A stretch of DNA of 64,000 bases from Picosynechococcus sp. PCC 7002 (GCF_963860125.1 NZ_CAWLFA010000001.1:434001-498000); one strand, 5' to 3'; shown: positions 52,052 through 61,356, numbered from the stretch's first letter. Notes: generated by a model from the letters alone, not told the origin. Made by a program: numbers and translations.

Positions 52052-52645
52052 ATGAGCAGCGAAATCAAGCAAGTTTCTGGCACAGGGATCCCGCTCCGGG
52101 GCAACGACATCGACACAGACCGCATCATTCCCGCACGGTTTCTGAAGTGTGTCACCTTTGATGGCCTTGGGGAACAAGCTTTTGCGGACGATCGCCAGCA
52201 ACTAGACGGCGAGCATCCCTTTGATTTACCCCAGTATCAGAATGCGAATATCCTCGTGGTCAACGGCAATTTCGGCTGCGGCTCTTCACGGGAACACGCC
52301 CCCCAAGCCCTTTTGAAATGGGGTATTGAAGCCATTGTGGGTGAAAGTTTTGCGGAAATTTTCTTTGGAAACTGCCTCGCCAACGGCGTCCCCTGTGTAA
52401 CGGCGGATCGGGCGACGGTCGAAGCATTACAAGGTCAGTTAGAAGCTAACCCCCAGGCGGCCACCAGCGTCGATCTAGAAAATTTGACAGTTTCCTGCGG
52501 TGATTGGTCGGGTCAAATCCAGTTAGGAGAAGGGGCTAGACAAGCATTACTCGCTGGCACTTGGGATAGTTGTGGTCAATTGGTGGCGAACCAGGCGGAG
52601 ATTGCCACAACGGCGACAAAATTGCCTTACCTGGCCTGGGCCTAA
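52052..52645 (+). CDS. leuD: 3-isopropylmalate dehydratase small subunit
   Basis: 197 residues, the normal length. DIDTDRIIPARFLK near the start and VNGNFGCGSSREHAPQALLKWGIEAIVGESFAEIFFGNCLANG are the LeuD swivel-domain motifs. With LeuC (not in this window) it isomerises isopropylmalate in leucine synthesis. It is followed 6 bases after the stop by queD, so the genes are probably cotranscribed. Confidence 0.95.
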   Translation: MSSEIKQVSGTGIPLRGNDIDTDRIIPARFLKCVTFDGLGEQAFADDRQQLDGEHPFDLPQYQNANILVVNGNFGCGSSREHAPQALLKWGIEAIVGESFAEIFFGNCLANGVPCVTADRATVEALQGQLEANPQAATSVDLENLTVSCGDWSGQIQLGEGARQALLAGTWDSCGQLVANQAEIATTATKLPYLAWA

Positions 52646-52651
52646 ACCATC

Positions 52652-53029
52652 ATGGCCCAGTGGGAACTCTATAAAGAATTTCGCTTTGAGGCAGCCCACC
52701 AACTGCCCCACCACGATGGTAAATGCGCCCGTCTCCACGGCCATAGTTGGGTGATGCGGGTGTATCTGCGGGGCGATCGCCTCCAGGAAACGGGGCCAAA
52801 ACAGGGGATGCTTTTTGATTTTGGCGAGATTAAAAAATACGTCCAGCCGCTACTAGATCAGTACCTAGATCACTACCATTTGAATGATTCCTTGGGGATG
52901 GAAAGTCCCACCAGCGAGGCGATCGCCCAATGGATTTACCAAGAACTAAAAAAAGTGGATTTACCGGGTTTAGCGGCGGTAGAAATTAAAGAAACTTGCA
53001 CCGCAGGCTGTATTTATACCGAAGACTGA
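52652..53029 (+). CDS. queD: 6-carboxy-5,6,7,8-tetrahydropterin synthase
   Basis: 125 residues. Zinc-binding histidines are in FEAAHQLP and LHGHSW. The catalytic Cys is in GKCARLHGH, and the C-terminus carries ETCTAGC. It makes 6-carboxytetrahydropterin for queuosine synthesis, or acts as a pterin synthase homologue. It starts 6 bases after leuD, and its stop overlaps the next start in TGATG, so translation is probably coupled to the sugar kinase gene. Confidence 0.93.
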   Translation: MAQWELYKEFRFEAAHQLPHHDGKCARLHGHSWVMRVYLRGDRLQETGPKQGMLFDFGEIKKYVQPLLDQYLDHYHLNDSLGMESPTSEAIAQWIYQELKKVDLPGLAAVEIKETCTAGCIYTED

Positions 53030-54282
53030 TGACCGCGCCATTTTACCTCGGCCTTGATTTTGGGACTTCTGGGGCACGGGCGATCGCCATTACAGGTGAG
53101 GGTGAAATTTCCCAGACGATTAGTGTAAATCCCCTTGAACAAACGCCCCAGGGTTGGCGCGAGGCACTCTGGCATTTACTCGCCGCCCTCAATCTAGAGA
53201 TTCGGCAAAATCTCCAGGCGATCGCCCTCAATGGCACCTCTGGCACAGTTCTACTCTGTGATGCCTCCGGAGAAGCGATTACAGAAGCCCTGCTTTACAA
53301 CGATGACCGGGGCCAGACTGTTTTACCAATGCTCCGCACCTTGGCACCGCCCCAACATCTCGTGCAATCGGCCACGGCCAGCCTCGCCAAATTACTCTGG
53401 TTTGAATCCCAGGGGTTAACCCAGGGGGCCAACTATTTTTGCCATCAGGCGGATTGGTTAAGTGGCTTACTCCACGGCAACTTTAGCCTGAGCGATTACC
53501 ACAACGTCCTAAAACTTGGCTACGACGTCGAAAATCTGGGTTATCCTTTCTGGTTACAACAGCATCCTCTGTTTCATTTACTGCCCCAAGTGCAAACCCC
53601 CGGTGCTGGGAAACAGAAGATTTTAGCGACCGTTGCCCGGCGGTTTGGGATCAATCCCCACTGTCAAATTTGCGCTGGAACCACCGATAGTATTGCGGCC
53701 TTTATCGCCAGTGGTGCCCAGGAAATTGGGCAAGCAGTGACCTCCCTCGGCTCCACGCTGGTGCTGAAATTGTTAGGCGATCGCCCGATTCAAGACCTGG
53801 CCGCCGGGGTCTACAGTCATCGGTTTGGTCATCTGTGGCTCGTGGGTGGCGCTTCAAATACAGGCGGTGCCGTGCTCAAACATTATTTTGATGACACACA
53901 ACTGCAACGACTCAGTGTCACCCTTAACCCCCACCAGGACAGCGGCTTAAATTATTATCCGTTGCTGCGGCCTGGCGATCGCTTTCCGATTAATGACCCA
54001 ACTTTGCCACCAAAATTAACCCCACGGCCCCAAGATTCCCGCCAGTTTTTGCAAGGCCTCTTAGAAGGCATCGCCCGCATTGAAGCCCAGGGTTACCAAA
54101 AGTTACAGGCCCTAGGAGCGCCCCCCGTTAGCACCGTCTTTACCGCTGGTGGTGGGGCAAAAAACCCAGTCTGGACACAAATTCGCGCCCGTTACCTCCG
54201 TTGTCCAGTGCTTATTTCACCCCAACCAGAAGCCGCCTATGGGAGCGCTCTCCTCGCCCAACGGGGACTGCCCAGAGCCTAA
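53029..54282 (+). CDS. FGGY-family sugar kinase (D-ribulose kinase-like)
   Basis: 417 residues from the ATG at 53029 (MTAPFYLGLDFGTSGARA), which overlaps the queD stop. The phosphate-1 motif LGLDFGTSGARAIAI, ALNGTSGTVLLCD, CAGTTDSIAAFIASG and VFTAGGGAKNPVWTQIRARYL are typical FGGY elements. It resembles the small cyanobacterial kinase of Synechococcus elongatus that phosphorylates D-ribulose; that substrate assignment is by recalled similarity. Its 3' end overlaps the convergent kinase gene by 4 bases. Confidence 0.88.
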   Translation: MTAPFYLGLDFGTSGARAIAITGEGEISQTISVNPLEQTPQGWREALWHLLAALNLEIRQNLQAIALNGTSGTVLLCDASGEAITEALLYNDDRGQTVLPMLRTLAPPQHLVQSATASLAKLLWFESQGLTQGANYFCHQADWLSGLLHGNFSLSDYHNVLKLGYDVENLGYPFWLQQHPLFHLLPQVQTPGAGKQKILATVARRFGINPHCQICAGTTDSIAAFIASGAQEIGQAVTSLGSTLVLKLLGDRPIQDLAAGVYSHRFGHLWLVGGASNTGGAVLKHYFDDTQLQRLSVTLNPHQDSGLNYYPLLRPGDRFPINDPTLPPKLTPRPQDSRQFLQGLLEGIARIEAQGYQKLQALGAPPVSTVFTAGGGAKNPVWTQIRARYLRCPVLISPQPEAAYGSALLAQRGLPRA

Positions 54283-55949
54283 TCGTGGAAGCCGGGATTC
54301 CAGATGCCGAGATAAAGGCGATCGCTATCGTTGCGTTTAATTTGACCCCGGTGGTTAGCCGTGGTGAAGGATTGGGAACTGCTATTGCGGTTGTAGACAC
54401 TAGCCACCGCTTGGTTCACTTCCGGGGGCACGCCTTCGGGCAAGAGGCCACCCAGGGTTTGTTGGATCACGCTGAGGTCAGTCCCCACCGGAAAAGTGAT
54501 TTCCGTCTGGGCCAGGGTGCCCGTTGTGTTGTCAACGATGTAGCCGAGGCTGACATTCGCCGGGCCATAGTTACGATACAAAATCGCCGTACTATCACCC
54601 CAAAAGCCAGGCCGTTGATCGGTGGGGGGCACAGAAATAATTTGGGGAATGGCGGCGCCGGGAGTCCCCACGGGAATTAACGGAATTTCTCCAGGGCTGG
54701 GAGTAGGTTCTGGGGTCGGTTCTGGCTCCGGCTCCGGCTCTGGAATGGGTTCCGGTTCGGGTTCTGGTTCTGGAATGGGTTCCGGTTCCGGTTCCGGCTC
54801 TGGGGTCGGTTCGGGTAGGGGAGTTTCAAGAACAGGCGAATTGCTCTCTGTGTTCAAGGCTGGATCTTCGGGGAAAGTTTGAGGTTCAGGCGATCGCCCG
54901 ACGAGGGCAAAGGTCAACCAAATTCCCGCACTGATGCCAATACCGCTAAACAAAACCGTGAGAATCGCCAAACGCCAACAGCCACCATTTTCTGTTTCCT
55001 GGGGTTGGGCGGCGGTGGTGCTTGTCGGTAATGTGGTACGTCTTGCCACGGGGGGCGATCCCACAACCCGCGTGGCGGTGGTTTGATTGCCATTAACTAC
55101 CGGGGCCGGAGCCGCCGCAGTGCCCACTGCATTCCGGAGAGCATTTAACATCGCCTGGGCCGTGGGAAAGCGATCGCGGGGATGGAATTTCACCGCCTTC
55201 GCAATGACTTGACCCAATGGCGTTTGCAGATAGGGAAAATCCTGCTGCCAAATCAATTCCCCCGTTTGGGGATCGTTGGGAAACTGTTGGGGAGATTGGC
55301 CAGTGAGGAGAAAAATCGCCGTAAACCCAAGGCCATACAAATCACTGGAATAGACGGGACGCCCGGTGCCCTGTTCGGGGGCCATGTAGCCGGGGGTGCC
55401 GATCGCCACAGAGACGGGCTGGCTCAAGTCCAGGTGAATGGCGGTGGTCAGGGCTTCCTTGACGGCCCCAAAGTCAATTAAAACGGGTTTGCGATCGCTA
55501 CTGCGCAGGATAATATTTTCTGGCTTAATATCCCGGTGAATGATGTATTGGTCATGAACCAGTTGGAGGACGGGCAACAAGTCCAGCAAAATTTGTTGTA
55601 CCTGGAGTGGGCTTAGACTGCCCTGCTGTTTAACGATGTCCTGAAGTGTCAGCCCATCGATCCATTCTTGCACCAAATAAAATCGTCCCTGCTCCTCAAA
55701 GTAGGCGTAGAGCTTGGGGATCTGATTATGTTTTTCCCCCAGGCCTTCGAGGATGGCGGCTTCCCGTTGAAAGCGTCGCTGCATCTCCTGGACCGTTTGG
55801 GGGCTGGTGGCCTGTACCTTGAGTGATTTCAGCACACATTGCCGTTGGGAGGGCAGTTGTAGGTCTTTCACCAAAAAGGTATCCCCAAATCCACCCTGTC
55901 CGAGGGTCTTCACGATTTGGTAACGGCCATTGATCAAGGAAGATTGCAT
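54279..55949 (-). CDS. Membrane-anchored Ser/Thr protein kinase with Pro-Glu spacer
   Basis: 556 residues from the ATG at 55949 (MQSSLINGRYQIVKTLG), which places the start right before the kinase domain; the frame extends 52 codons further without similarity. The kinase domain (about 9-275) has GQGGFGDTFLV, VLKSL, HRDIKPENI and LIDFGAVK, all intact. One membrane span is near 330 (LAILTVLFSGIGISAGIWLT). A spacer of Pro-Glu repeats (about 384-415) follows, then an extracytoplasmic domain of ~140 residues with FWGDSTAILYRNYGPANVSLGY. This is a Pkn-type sensor kinase. Confidence 0.92.
   Translation of the reverse strand: MQSSLINGRYQIVKTLGQGGFGDTFLVKDLQLPSQRQCVLKSLKVQATSPQTVQEMQRRFQREAAILEGLGEKHNQIPKLYAYFEEQGRFYLVQEWIDGLTLQDIVKQQGSLSPLQVQQILLDLLPVLQLVHDQYIIHRDIKPENIILRSSDRKPVLIDFGAVKEALTTAIHLDLSQPVSVAIGTPGYMAPEQGTGRPVYSSDLYGLGFTAIFLLTGQSPQQFPNDPQTGELIWQQDFPYLQTPLGQVIAKAVKFHPRDRFPTAQAMLNALRNAVGTAAAPAPVVNGNQTTATRVVGSPPVARRTTLPTSTTAAQPQETENGGCWRLAILTVLFSGIGISAGIWLTFALVGRSPEPQTFPEDPALNTESNSPVLETPLPEPTPEPEPEPEPIPEPEPEPEPIPEPEPEPEPTPEPTPSPGEIPLIPVGTPGAAIPQIISVPPTDQRPGFWGDSTAILYRNYGPANVSLGYIVDNTTGTLAQTEITFPVGTDLSVIQQTLGGLLPEGVPPEVNQAVASVYNRNSSSQSFTTANHRGQIKRNDSDRLYLGIWNPGFHD
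54711..54820. repeat. 30-bp tandem repeats inside the kinase gene
   Basis: Three consecutive near-identical 30-base units (54711-54740, 54741-54770, 54771-54800) and a partial fourth. Each codes for ten residues of EPEPEPEP(I/T)P type. They form a rod-like spacer between membrane and sensor domain. Copy number is likely to vary between strains. Confidence 0.85.
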
Positions 55950-56080
55950 AGGGATTTGGTTACGAAAAGGCGTGAATTTTATTTTACATTCCCCGTTTCT
56001 GAGTTGGCGATCGCCGATTACCGTAGCAGCCACTACAATTGCAAGCAGTTTCTTTGCGCCCCCAAGCGGGCGTCCCTGCC

Positions 56081-57697
56081 ATGACCCAGCCGTTCCATCC
56101 CCCATCAGAAAAACTCAACCTATCGACAAAAATTGCCTTTGGGGCGGGCGATATTGGGCCAGCTCTCACGGCAAATGTCTTGGTTTTCTTTCTGTTGTAC
56201 TTTTTTACCCAGGTAGCGGGTTTACCACCGGGCCTGGCGGGGAGCATCTTGATGATCGGCAAAATTTCCGACGCCATCAATGATCCGATTGTGGGGGTAT
56301 GGAGCGATCGCACTCGTCATCCCTGGGGCCGACGCTTGCCCTGGATGCTGGGGGGAATTATTCCCTTTGTCTTTGTCTTTTTTGGGCAGTGGTTGGTTCC
56401 CCAATTGAGCGAAATTGATCAAGTGAATGATTGGTTTTTGTTTGGCTACTACATTGTGATGGGCATTTTATTTAACCTGGCCTACACAGCGGTTAATTTG
56501 CCCTACGCGGCCCTCACCCCAGAGTTAACCCAGGATTACCACGAACGCACCAGTCTCAACAGTTTTCGGTTTAGTTTTTCCATTGGCTCTAGTATTTTTT
56601 CGCTGATTGTGGCGCGGTTGATCTTCCAAGCTTATCCGGATGATCCCCTAAAGCAGTACAGCCTTCTGGGGCTCGTTTGTTCAGTGTTTGCGGGCTTGGC
56701 GCTGTTGTGGTGTACGTTGCGGCTCCAAGAGAAGGGGCGATCGCCAATCCTAAACCCTCGGCAACGGCAGCGATTGGGTCAAGGGTTATGGGGAATGGCT
56801 GGGGTGAGTGGCCTGGCTGGGTTGGGGTTGCTCCAGGGGCCAATTTTATGGCCATTTTTGTTTATTTCTGCGGGGCTATTGCTGGCGGTGGCGGGTTGGA
56901 CATTCGTGCGCTCTGTGCCGGAACCCCATTTAACAGTACCTTTGGCTGAACAAACGGATCTTGCGGCCCCGATTCCCTTCCGGGAGCAACTGAAAATTGC
57001 CTTTAGTAACAAACCCTTTCTCTTCGTGATTGGGATCTATCTGGCCTCTTGGCTGGCGATTCAATTAACCGCTTCGATCTTGCCCTATTTCGTGATCAAC
57101 TGGATGGGCCTACCAGATGCGATGTTTCCCAATGTGGCTCTGGCGGTACAGGGAACAGCCCTGGTGCTTTTATTTGTGGCCAGCGCCCTCAGTCAACACT
57201 TAGGGAAAAAAACGGTGTATTTTGGGGGCGTTTTCCTGTGGATTATTGCCCAGGTGGGGTTATTTTTCCTACAACCGGGACAAATCGGTTTAATGTTTGC
57301 CTGTGCAATCTTGGCTGGCTGTGGGGTGTCCGTGAGCTATCTGATCCCCTGGTCGATGGTGCCCGATGTGATTGAACTAGATGAACTCACCACCGGACAA
57401 CGGCGGGAAGGCGTTTTTTATGGCTTTATGGTGCTCCTCCAGAAAATAGGTCTGGCTATTAGCTTATTTCTGGTGGGTCAAGCCTTGGCCTGGGCTGGTT
57501 TCGTTGAATCTGTTCCGGGTCAAGCGCCCCCGGTGCAACCTGATTCGGCTCTCTTGGCGATCCGCTTGGCGATCGCCCCCTTACCGACCATCGCGCTTAT
57601 CATTGGCTTAGGACTCGCTTACTTTTATCCCATCACCCAGCAGTACCACGAAGAAATTCGTCTCAAACTCGCTGAACGACGCGTTGATCAAGCCTAG
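56081..57697 (+). CDS. GPH-family sugar:cation symporter (MelB-like MFS)
   Basis: 538 residues from the ATG at 56081 (MTQPFHPPSEKLNLSTKIAFGAGDIG); a TTG 14 codons upstream is less likely. Twelve hydrophobic segments are expected. The family motif SDAINDPIVGVWSDRTRHPWGRRLPW (read as two parts: DAINDPIVG and SDRTRHPWGRR) is clear, as is NLPYAALTPELTQDYHERTSL. Members move glycosides, pentosides or hexuronides with H+ or Na+. The substrate is not predictable. Divergent from the kinase gene. Confidence 0.92.
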   Translation: MTQPFHPPSEKLNLSTKIAFGAGDIGPALTANVLVFFLLYFFTQVAGLPPGLAGSILMIGKISDAINDPIVGVWSDRTRHPWGRRLPWMLGGIIPFVFVFFGQWLVPQLSEIDQVNDWFLFGYYIVMGILFNLAYTAVNLPYAALTPELTQDYHERTSLNSFRFSFSIGSSIFSLIVARLIFQAYPDDPLKQYSLLGLVCSVFAGLALLWCTLRLQEKGRSPILNPRQRQRLGQGLWGMAGVSGLAGLGLLQGPILWPFLFISAGLLLAVAGWTFVRSVPEPHLTVPLAEQTDLAAPIPFREQLKIAFSNKPFLFVIGIYLASWLAIQLTASILPYFVINWMGLPDAMFPNVALAVQGTALVLLFVASALSQHLGKKTVYFGGVFLWIIAQVGLFFLQPGQIGLMFACAILAGCGVSVSYLIPWSMVPDVIELDELTTGQRREGVFYGFMVLLQKIGLAISLFLVGQALAWAGFVESVPGQAPPVQPDSALLAIRLAIAPLPTIALIIGLGLAYFYPITQQYHEEIRLKLAERRVDQA

Positions 57698-57792
57698 TTG
57701 CAGTGGCGATCGCCCCACAAAGTGCATCAGTAAATAGGCAGCACAACTAAGACTGGGCAACACACAAAAATTCCCACTTAAAATCAAGAGCC

Positions 57793-58563
57793 ATGACAAC
57801 CACACTTTTTACCGCCCCCCGCACCCTCTTACAAATGATTGCCACTGGTGCAGTATTTGTGTCCGGATTCTCCGCCAATGTCCTTCCTACCACCGCATCC
57901 CCCTTAATCGTAAGTCCCGCCCAGGATGCGACTGATTTATTCTTTGCAGACTACACCTGGTGCGATGCAAAAATGCTGGGGGAATTTTGGGGAGAAGGCC
58001 CCGGTAATGCCAAAGTCAGCGCTGGCAAACTCCTCCAAGACGGGGACTATCAAACTGTTGAAAGCAAATTAACGGCGGCCCGGGACTATTACAGTGGCCA
58101 AGGTCTTTGCAACTATACTGACGAAGGCTTTAGCTATGAAGATATGGTTGTCGTCGCTGAATATTGGGATGTGTCCGTAACCGAAGCAAAAACAACCATC
58201 GCTGACAAATTGGAATGGGGCTTACCGGGTGTTGCCCATGACATCGTTGAGATGGCCTACGCCGAGCAATCCCATTATGATCCCACCGCGATTGTCGAAA
58301 CCATCGCCTTTGAGAATTTGAATCGTGATGGCCAAACTTTGGGTTATTTTGTCCAACGGGCCGATGGTCTATGGGTAGAACTCACCGCTGCCGGGGAAGA
58401 GATTTTCTACTTCAATGAAATTGAGCGGGATCCGTTAGTGGTGACTCTATTCGACGCTTCACGCAATATGGAAATTCATTTGGACTATCATTTCAATCAA
58501 ATTCAATACCGCTATTCTTCTGATCAAGGTGCGCCCAAGCCCCTCTACGCCATGGGTTTCTAA
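57793..58563 (+). CDS. Secreted protein with internal duplication, unknown function
   Basis: 256 residues with an N-terminal signal-like hydrophobic segment (about 14-36) ending near ASPL. Two related segments follow: YTWCDAKMLGEFWGEGPGNAK...KLL (about 54-83) and FSYEDMVVVAEYWDVSVTEAK...KLEWG (about 115-147). They share a pattern Y-x-D-x(2-3)-E-x-W-x(4-7)-EAK/NAK-x-KL. The two Cys (one at WCDAK, one at LCNYT) could pair outside the cytoplasm. The C-terminal half is beta-rich and acidic. I do not recognise a named family. Confidence 0.75.
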   Translation: MTTTLFTAPRTLLQMIATGAVFVSGFSANVLPTTASPLIVSPAQDATDLFFADYTWCDAKMLGEFWGEGPGNAKVSAGKLLQDGDYQTVESKLTAARDYYSGQGLCNYTDEGFSYEDMVVVAEYWDVSVTEAKTTIADKLEWGLPGVAHDIVEMAYAEQSHYDPTAIVETIAFENLNRDGQTLGYFVQRADGLWVELTAAGEEIFYFNEIERDPLVVTLFDASRNMEIHLDYHFNQIQYRYSSDQGAPKPLYAMGF

Positions 58564-58656
58564 TTGACAATCGTTTTGGGGGGTGAGCCATCATCTCCCA
58601 TATTTTTTTAGATCAATTACTGACGCCAACAATACGAGAGCCGGGGAGCAAAAATC

Positions 58657-59790
58657 GTGATCACTTTAGATTGGAAAATTGGGTTTGAAATTGAGTTATT
58701 GGCACCAGCGGGGAGCAGTCGTCAGGATCTCGCAGAGGCGATCGCCACTGCCCAGGGGGGGCAAGTCCATCGCTTTTTTCACCCCCAATCGGAACCCAGC
58801 AAAGTACCTGGTAAACCAGTCTTTCACAATTTAACCCTCGGCTTTGAGATTCTTGATCCCCAGCAACGGATGATCGCCCAATGTGTCGATGATCTAACGT
58901 TACAAAAAGACCTGAAGCGCCAGGCTAAACCCCAAGCAGGTTGGTACCGCATTGTCAGTGATGATGAACGTCTGCTGCGTTTGATTGCCCGTCAAACTGA
59001 TGCCAAAGCCCCTTTGGAAACCGTAATGGATCCCATCGGTGAGTTGTTTGGCACGGTACCAGAACCGGGGCCAGGGGGGATGCGGCGGGTGAATGATCAA
59101 AGCGGGGCATCCGTGGCGATCGCCGCCCCACTACCCGGAGAACGAGAACGTCCCTGTGAATTGATTACAGCGCCCCTGGAGACAGACCACGAGCATCAAT
59201 TAGAAACCCTATTATCCTTAGCGCGGCACCTAAAATTTACAGCTCCCGTTGAAGGCGCAACTCACCTTCATTTTGAGGCGACGCCCCTCCAGTCAGCCCC
59301 GGCGATCGCCAATTTAGTGAATCTGTTGTGGCGCTATGGGGCTATTCTCAAAACCCTCATGGGCACCAATCCCAACTGTCGTCGCCTCGGCCCCTGGCCC
59401 GAAACCCTCCTCACCACCGTGAACCAGCCAGAATTTCGGCAACTCCCCTGGCCCACTGTCCAGCAACAACTCCATCGCCTCAAGCTAACAAAATATTGTG
59501 ATTTTAATTTGGTGAACTGCATCAACGCCCTACCCCACAAAAACACGATTGAAGTGCGAATTCTTCCCGTTTGGCTAGAGACAGCACCCATTCTGCAGGC
59601 CGCCTCTTTATTTACCGCTGTTTTACATTTGGCTACTCAGGGAGAGGCGATCGCCCCAGGCCCTCCAGAAAAATTCACCCGTGCCAATGTCCAAGCTCTT
59701 TTGCAACAACTGCAACTAGATCCAGCGCAAGTTGATCTTTGGTTGCAACGGGTGCCCCAAGGCAAGGCCCGGAAAAAAGGTTTTCAGTAA
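58657..59790 (+). CDS. Putative amidoligase (glutamine-synthetase-like fold)
   Basis: 377 residues from a GTG at 58657. GFEIELLAPAG near residue 8 begins with the acidic metal-binding strand of the amidoligase family. THLHFEATPL near 207 and KNTIEVRILPVW near 298 supply the other charged strands; an ELITAPL segment lies at about 171. These match the GS-fold putative amidoligase family, which is predicted to form peptide-like amide bonds using ATP. No substrate is known. It lies 0.8 kb from an Anbu-type protease gene, with one zinc-ribbon gene between. Confidence 0.8.
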   Translation: MITLDWKIGFEIELLAPAGSSRQDLAEAIATAQGGQVHRFFHPQSEPSKVPGKPVFHNLTLGFEILDPQQRMIAQCVDDLTLQKDLKRQAKPQAGWYRIVSDDERLLRLIARQTDAKAPLETVMDPIGELFGTVPEPGPGGMRRVNDQSGASVAIAAPLPGERERPCELITAPLETDHEHQLETLLSLARHLKFTAPVEGATHLHFEATPLQSAPAIANLVNLLWRYGAILKTLMGTNPNCRRLGPWPETLLTTVNQPEFRQLPWPTVQQQLHRLKLTKYCDFNLVNCINALPHKNTIEVRILPVWLETAPILQAASLFTAVLHLATQGEAIAPGPPEKFTRANVQALLQQLQLDPAQVDLWLQRVPQGKARKKGFQ

Positions 59791-59825
59791 TTTCAACGAT
59801 GGAACCCTTAGATTAAGCGCTATCG

Positions 59826-60395
59826 CTAGGACGACAAAGGCTGACCGCACTGGGTACAAAAGCGATCGCCTGCCGTAATTGCTTGACCACATTGGCCACA
59901 AAACCGTTTTGGTTTATTGTCGGCTGCCGAATTTGCTGCTGATGTCGGTTGCTGCTGGACAGACTGAGGCAAATCATTGATCCGCATCTCCATATTGCCC
60001 AGGCGCATTTCCATCGGTTTCATCTTCATTTCCATGTTGCCCATTTTGAGTGGGGGCAGGGGTTCTAAAGGTGACATCGGCTCCGGAGATTCCGTCGCTG
60101 TTTGTTCTAAAGGCAGCGATTGGGCACCCTGTAAATTGAGGGGTTGTTCACAAAGGGTAGCCATTTGGCCTTGTACTCTAATCTGCGTTGTTTTTGTCGC
60201 GCTAAAAACCGTGATGACCGTGATCCCGCCAGCCTGCATTACCGTGGGCTGTGCTGTCCATGTGCCCGTTAAATAACGGTTTGTGCTTTGTTGCTGTTGT
60301 CCAGGGCCACTTTGGCTAAGGGTAATGATGGTATGGGAGCCTTGGTTCGTCAAATCAAGCCGTTGCCCAGAACCAAGATAACAGACGTAATTCAT
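59826..60395 (-). CDS. Zinc-ribbon protein with Met-rich segment
   Basis: 189 residues. The N-terminal ~90 residues look like a small beta domain (QRLDLTNQGSHTIITLSQ; RYLTGTWTAQPTVMQAGG; TQIRVQGQMATLCE). A methionine-rich stretch at about 117-137 repeats GNMEMKMKPMEMRLGNMEMR. The C-terminus is a double-CxxC zinc ribbon (CGQCGQAI and CTQCGQPL). I do not recognise the whole protein. It is predicted to be soluble and is convergent with the amidoligase-like gene. Confidence 0.7.
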   Translation of the reverse strand: MNYVCYLGSGQRLDLTNQGSHTIITLSQSGPGQQQQSTNRYLTGTWTAQPTVMQAGGITVITVFSATKTTQIRVQGQMATLCEQPLNLQGAQSLPLEQTATESPEPMSPLEPLPPLKMGNMEMKMKPMEMRLGNMEMRINDLPQSVQQQPTSAANSAADNKPKRFCGQCGQAITAGDRFCTQCGQPLSS

Positions 60396-60565
60396 GGGGA
60401 AACTCCAACAATAATTTGCAAAAATAATGCTCGCGCAGCTTGGAAGATATGCGATGATTAACCTGACAGCAACTGGCTTTTACTGTCTATGTTTTGACAG
60501 ATTATGATCGGCCAACCCAAAAATTTTTTCTGTGAATCCCATCAGGTCAAACGAGGTCATCAAGA

Positions 60566-61348
60566 TTGACATATTGTTTAGGAATCTTAGTTCGCCAGGG
60601 TTTTATCCTCGCCGCCGATTCACGCACCAATGCGGGGGTTGATTACGTTTCATCCTATCAAAAGTTATTTGATTTTTCCTGTCCAGGGGAACGGGTGCTT
60701 ATTCTCTGCACTTCGGGGAATTTATCCATTACCCAAGCCATCACCTATCAACTAGAACAAGAGATTCGCAGTGGTACGCCCCACAATCTCCATACAATCC
60801 CTAGTCTTTATGATGCTGCCCGCTACATTGGCCAAAAAACGCGCCAACTGCAACAGGAAGATCGGCCGTGGCTCGAGAAGGATCATATTGATTTTCAGTG
60901 TAATTTTCTCCTCGCCGGACAAATTGCCGGGGCACCGCCGGAGCTTTTTCTTATTTACAGCCAGGGGAATTGCATTCGTGCGACCCCAGAGACGCCTTAT
61001 CTACAGATTGGCGAAACGAAGTATGGCAAACCGATTTTGGATCGCACCCTCTCCTATGAGTCTTCTTTAGATGCGATCGCCAAATCAGCCCTCCTCTCCA
61101 TCGACTCCACAATGCGTTCTAACCTGTCTGTGGGGCCTCCCATCGATATGATTTCCTATGCGGTCAATAGCCTCAAAATCCAGCACCGTTTGCGGTTAGA
61201 AGCCCGCGACCCCTACTTACTCAAAATTCGTCGCTATTGGGAAAACGCCCTCAAACAAGCCTCCGAAGCAATGCCAGGGGTGGAATGGAACCGGGACTTA
61301 GGGCAGCAGGATCAAGATCCCGCAAGCAATGGCACAGATTTTCTTTAG
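60566..61348 (+). CDS. Anbu-type proteasome-related peptidase
   Basis: 260 residues from a TTG at 60566. This start is favoured because the product begins MTYCLGILVRQGFILAADSRTNAG, placing a Thr at position 2 to become the N-terminal nucleophile of an Ntn hydrolase. DSRTNAGVDYVS, a Lys in SYQKLF, and TSGNLSITQAI agree with Anbu (ancestral beta-subunit) proteins. Anbu forms helical or ring assemblies; its substrates are not known. No ATPase is adjacent. A bestrophin gene ends 9 bases away on the other strand. Confidence 0.87.
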   Translation: MTYCLGILVRQGFILAADSRTNAGVDYVSSYQKLFDFSCPGERVLILCTSGNLSITQAITYQLEQEIRSGTPHNLHTIPSLYDAARYIGQKTRQLQQEDRPWLEKDHIDFQCNFLLAGQIAGAPPELFLIYSQGNCIRATPETPYLQIGETKYGKPILDRTLSYESSLDAIAKSALLSIDSTMRSNLSVGPPIDMISYAVNSLKIQHRLRLEARDPYLLKIRRYWENALKQASEAMPGVEWNRDLGQQDQDPASNGTDFL

Positions 61349-61356
61349 TCTCACAA

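Noticed and set aside
54622..54882. Gly/Ser repeat protein on the plus strand
   Set aside because: It is the antisense reading of the 30-base repeats that code for the Pro-Glu spacer of the kinase.
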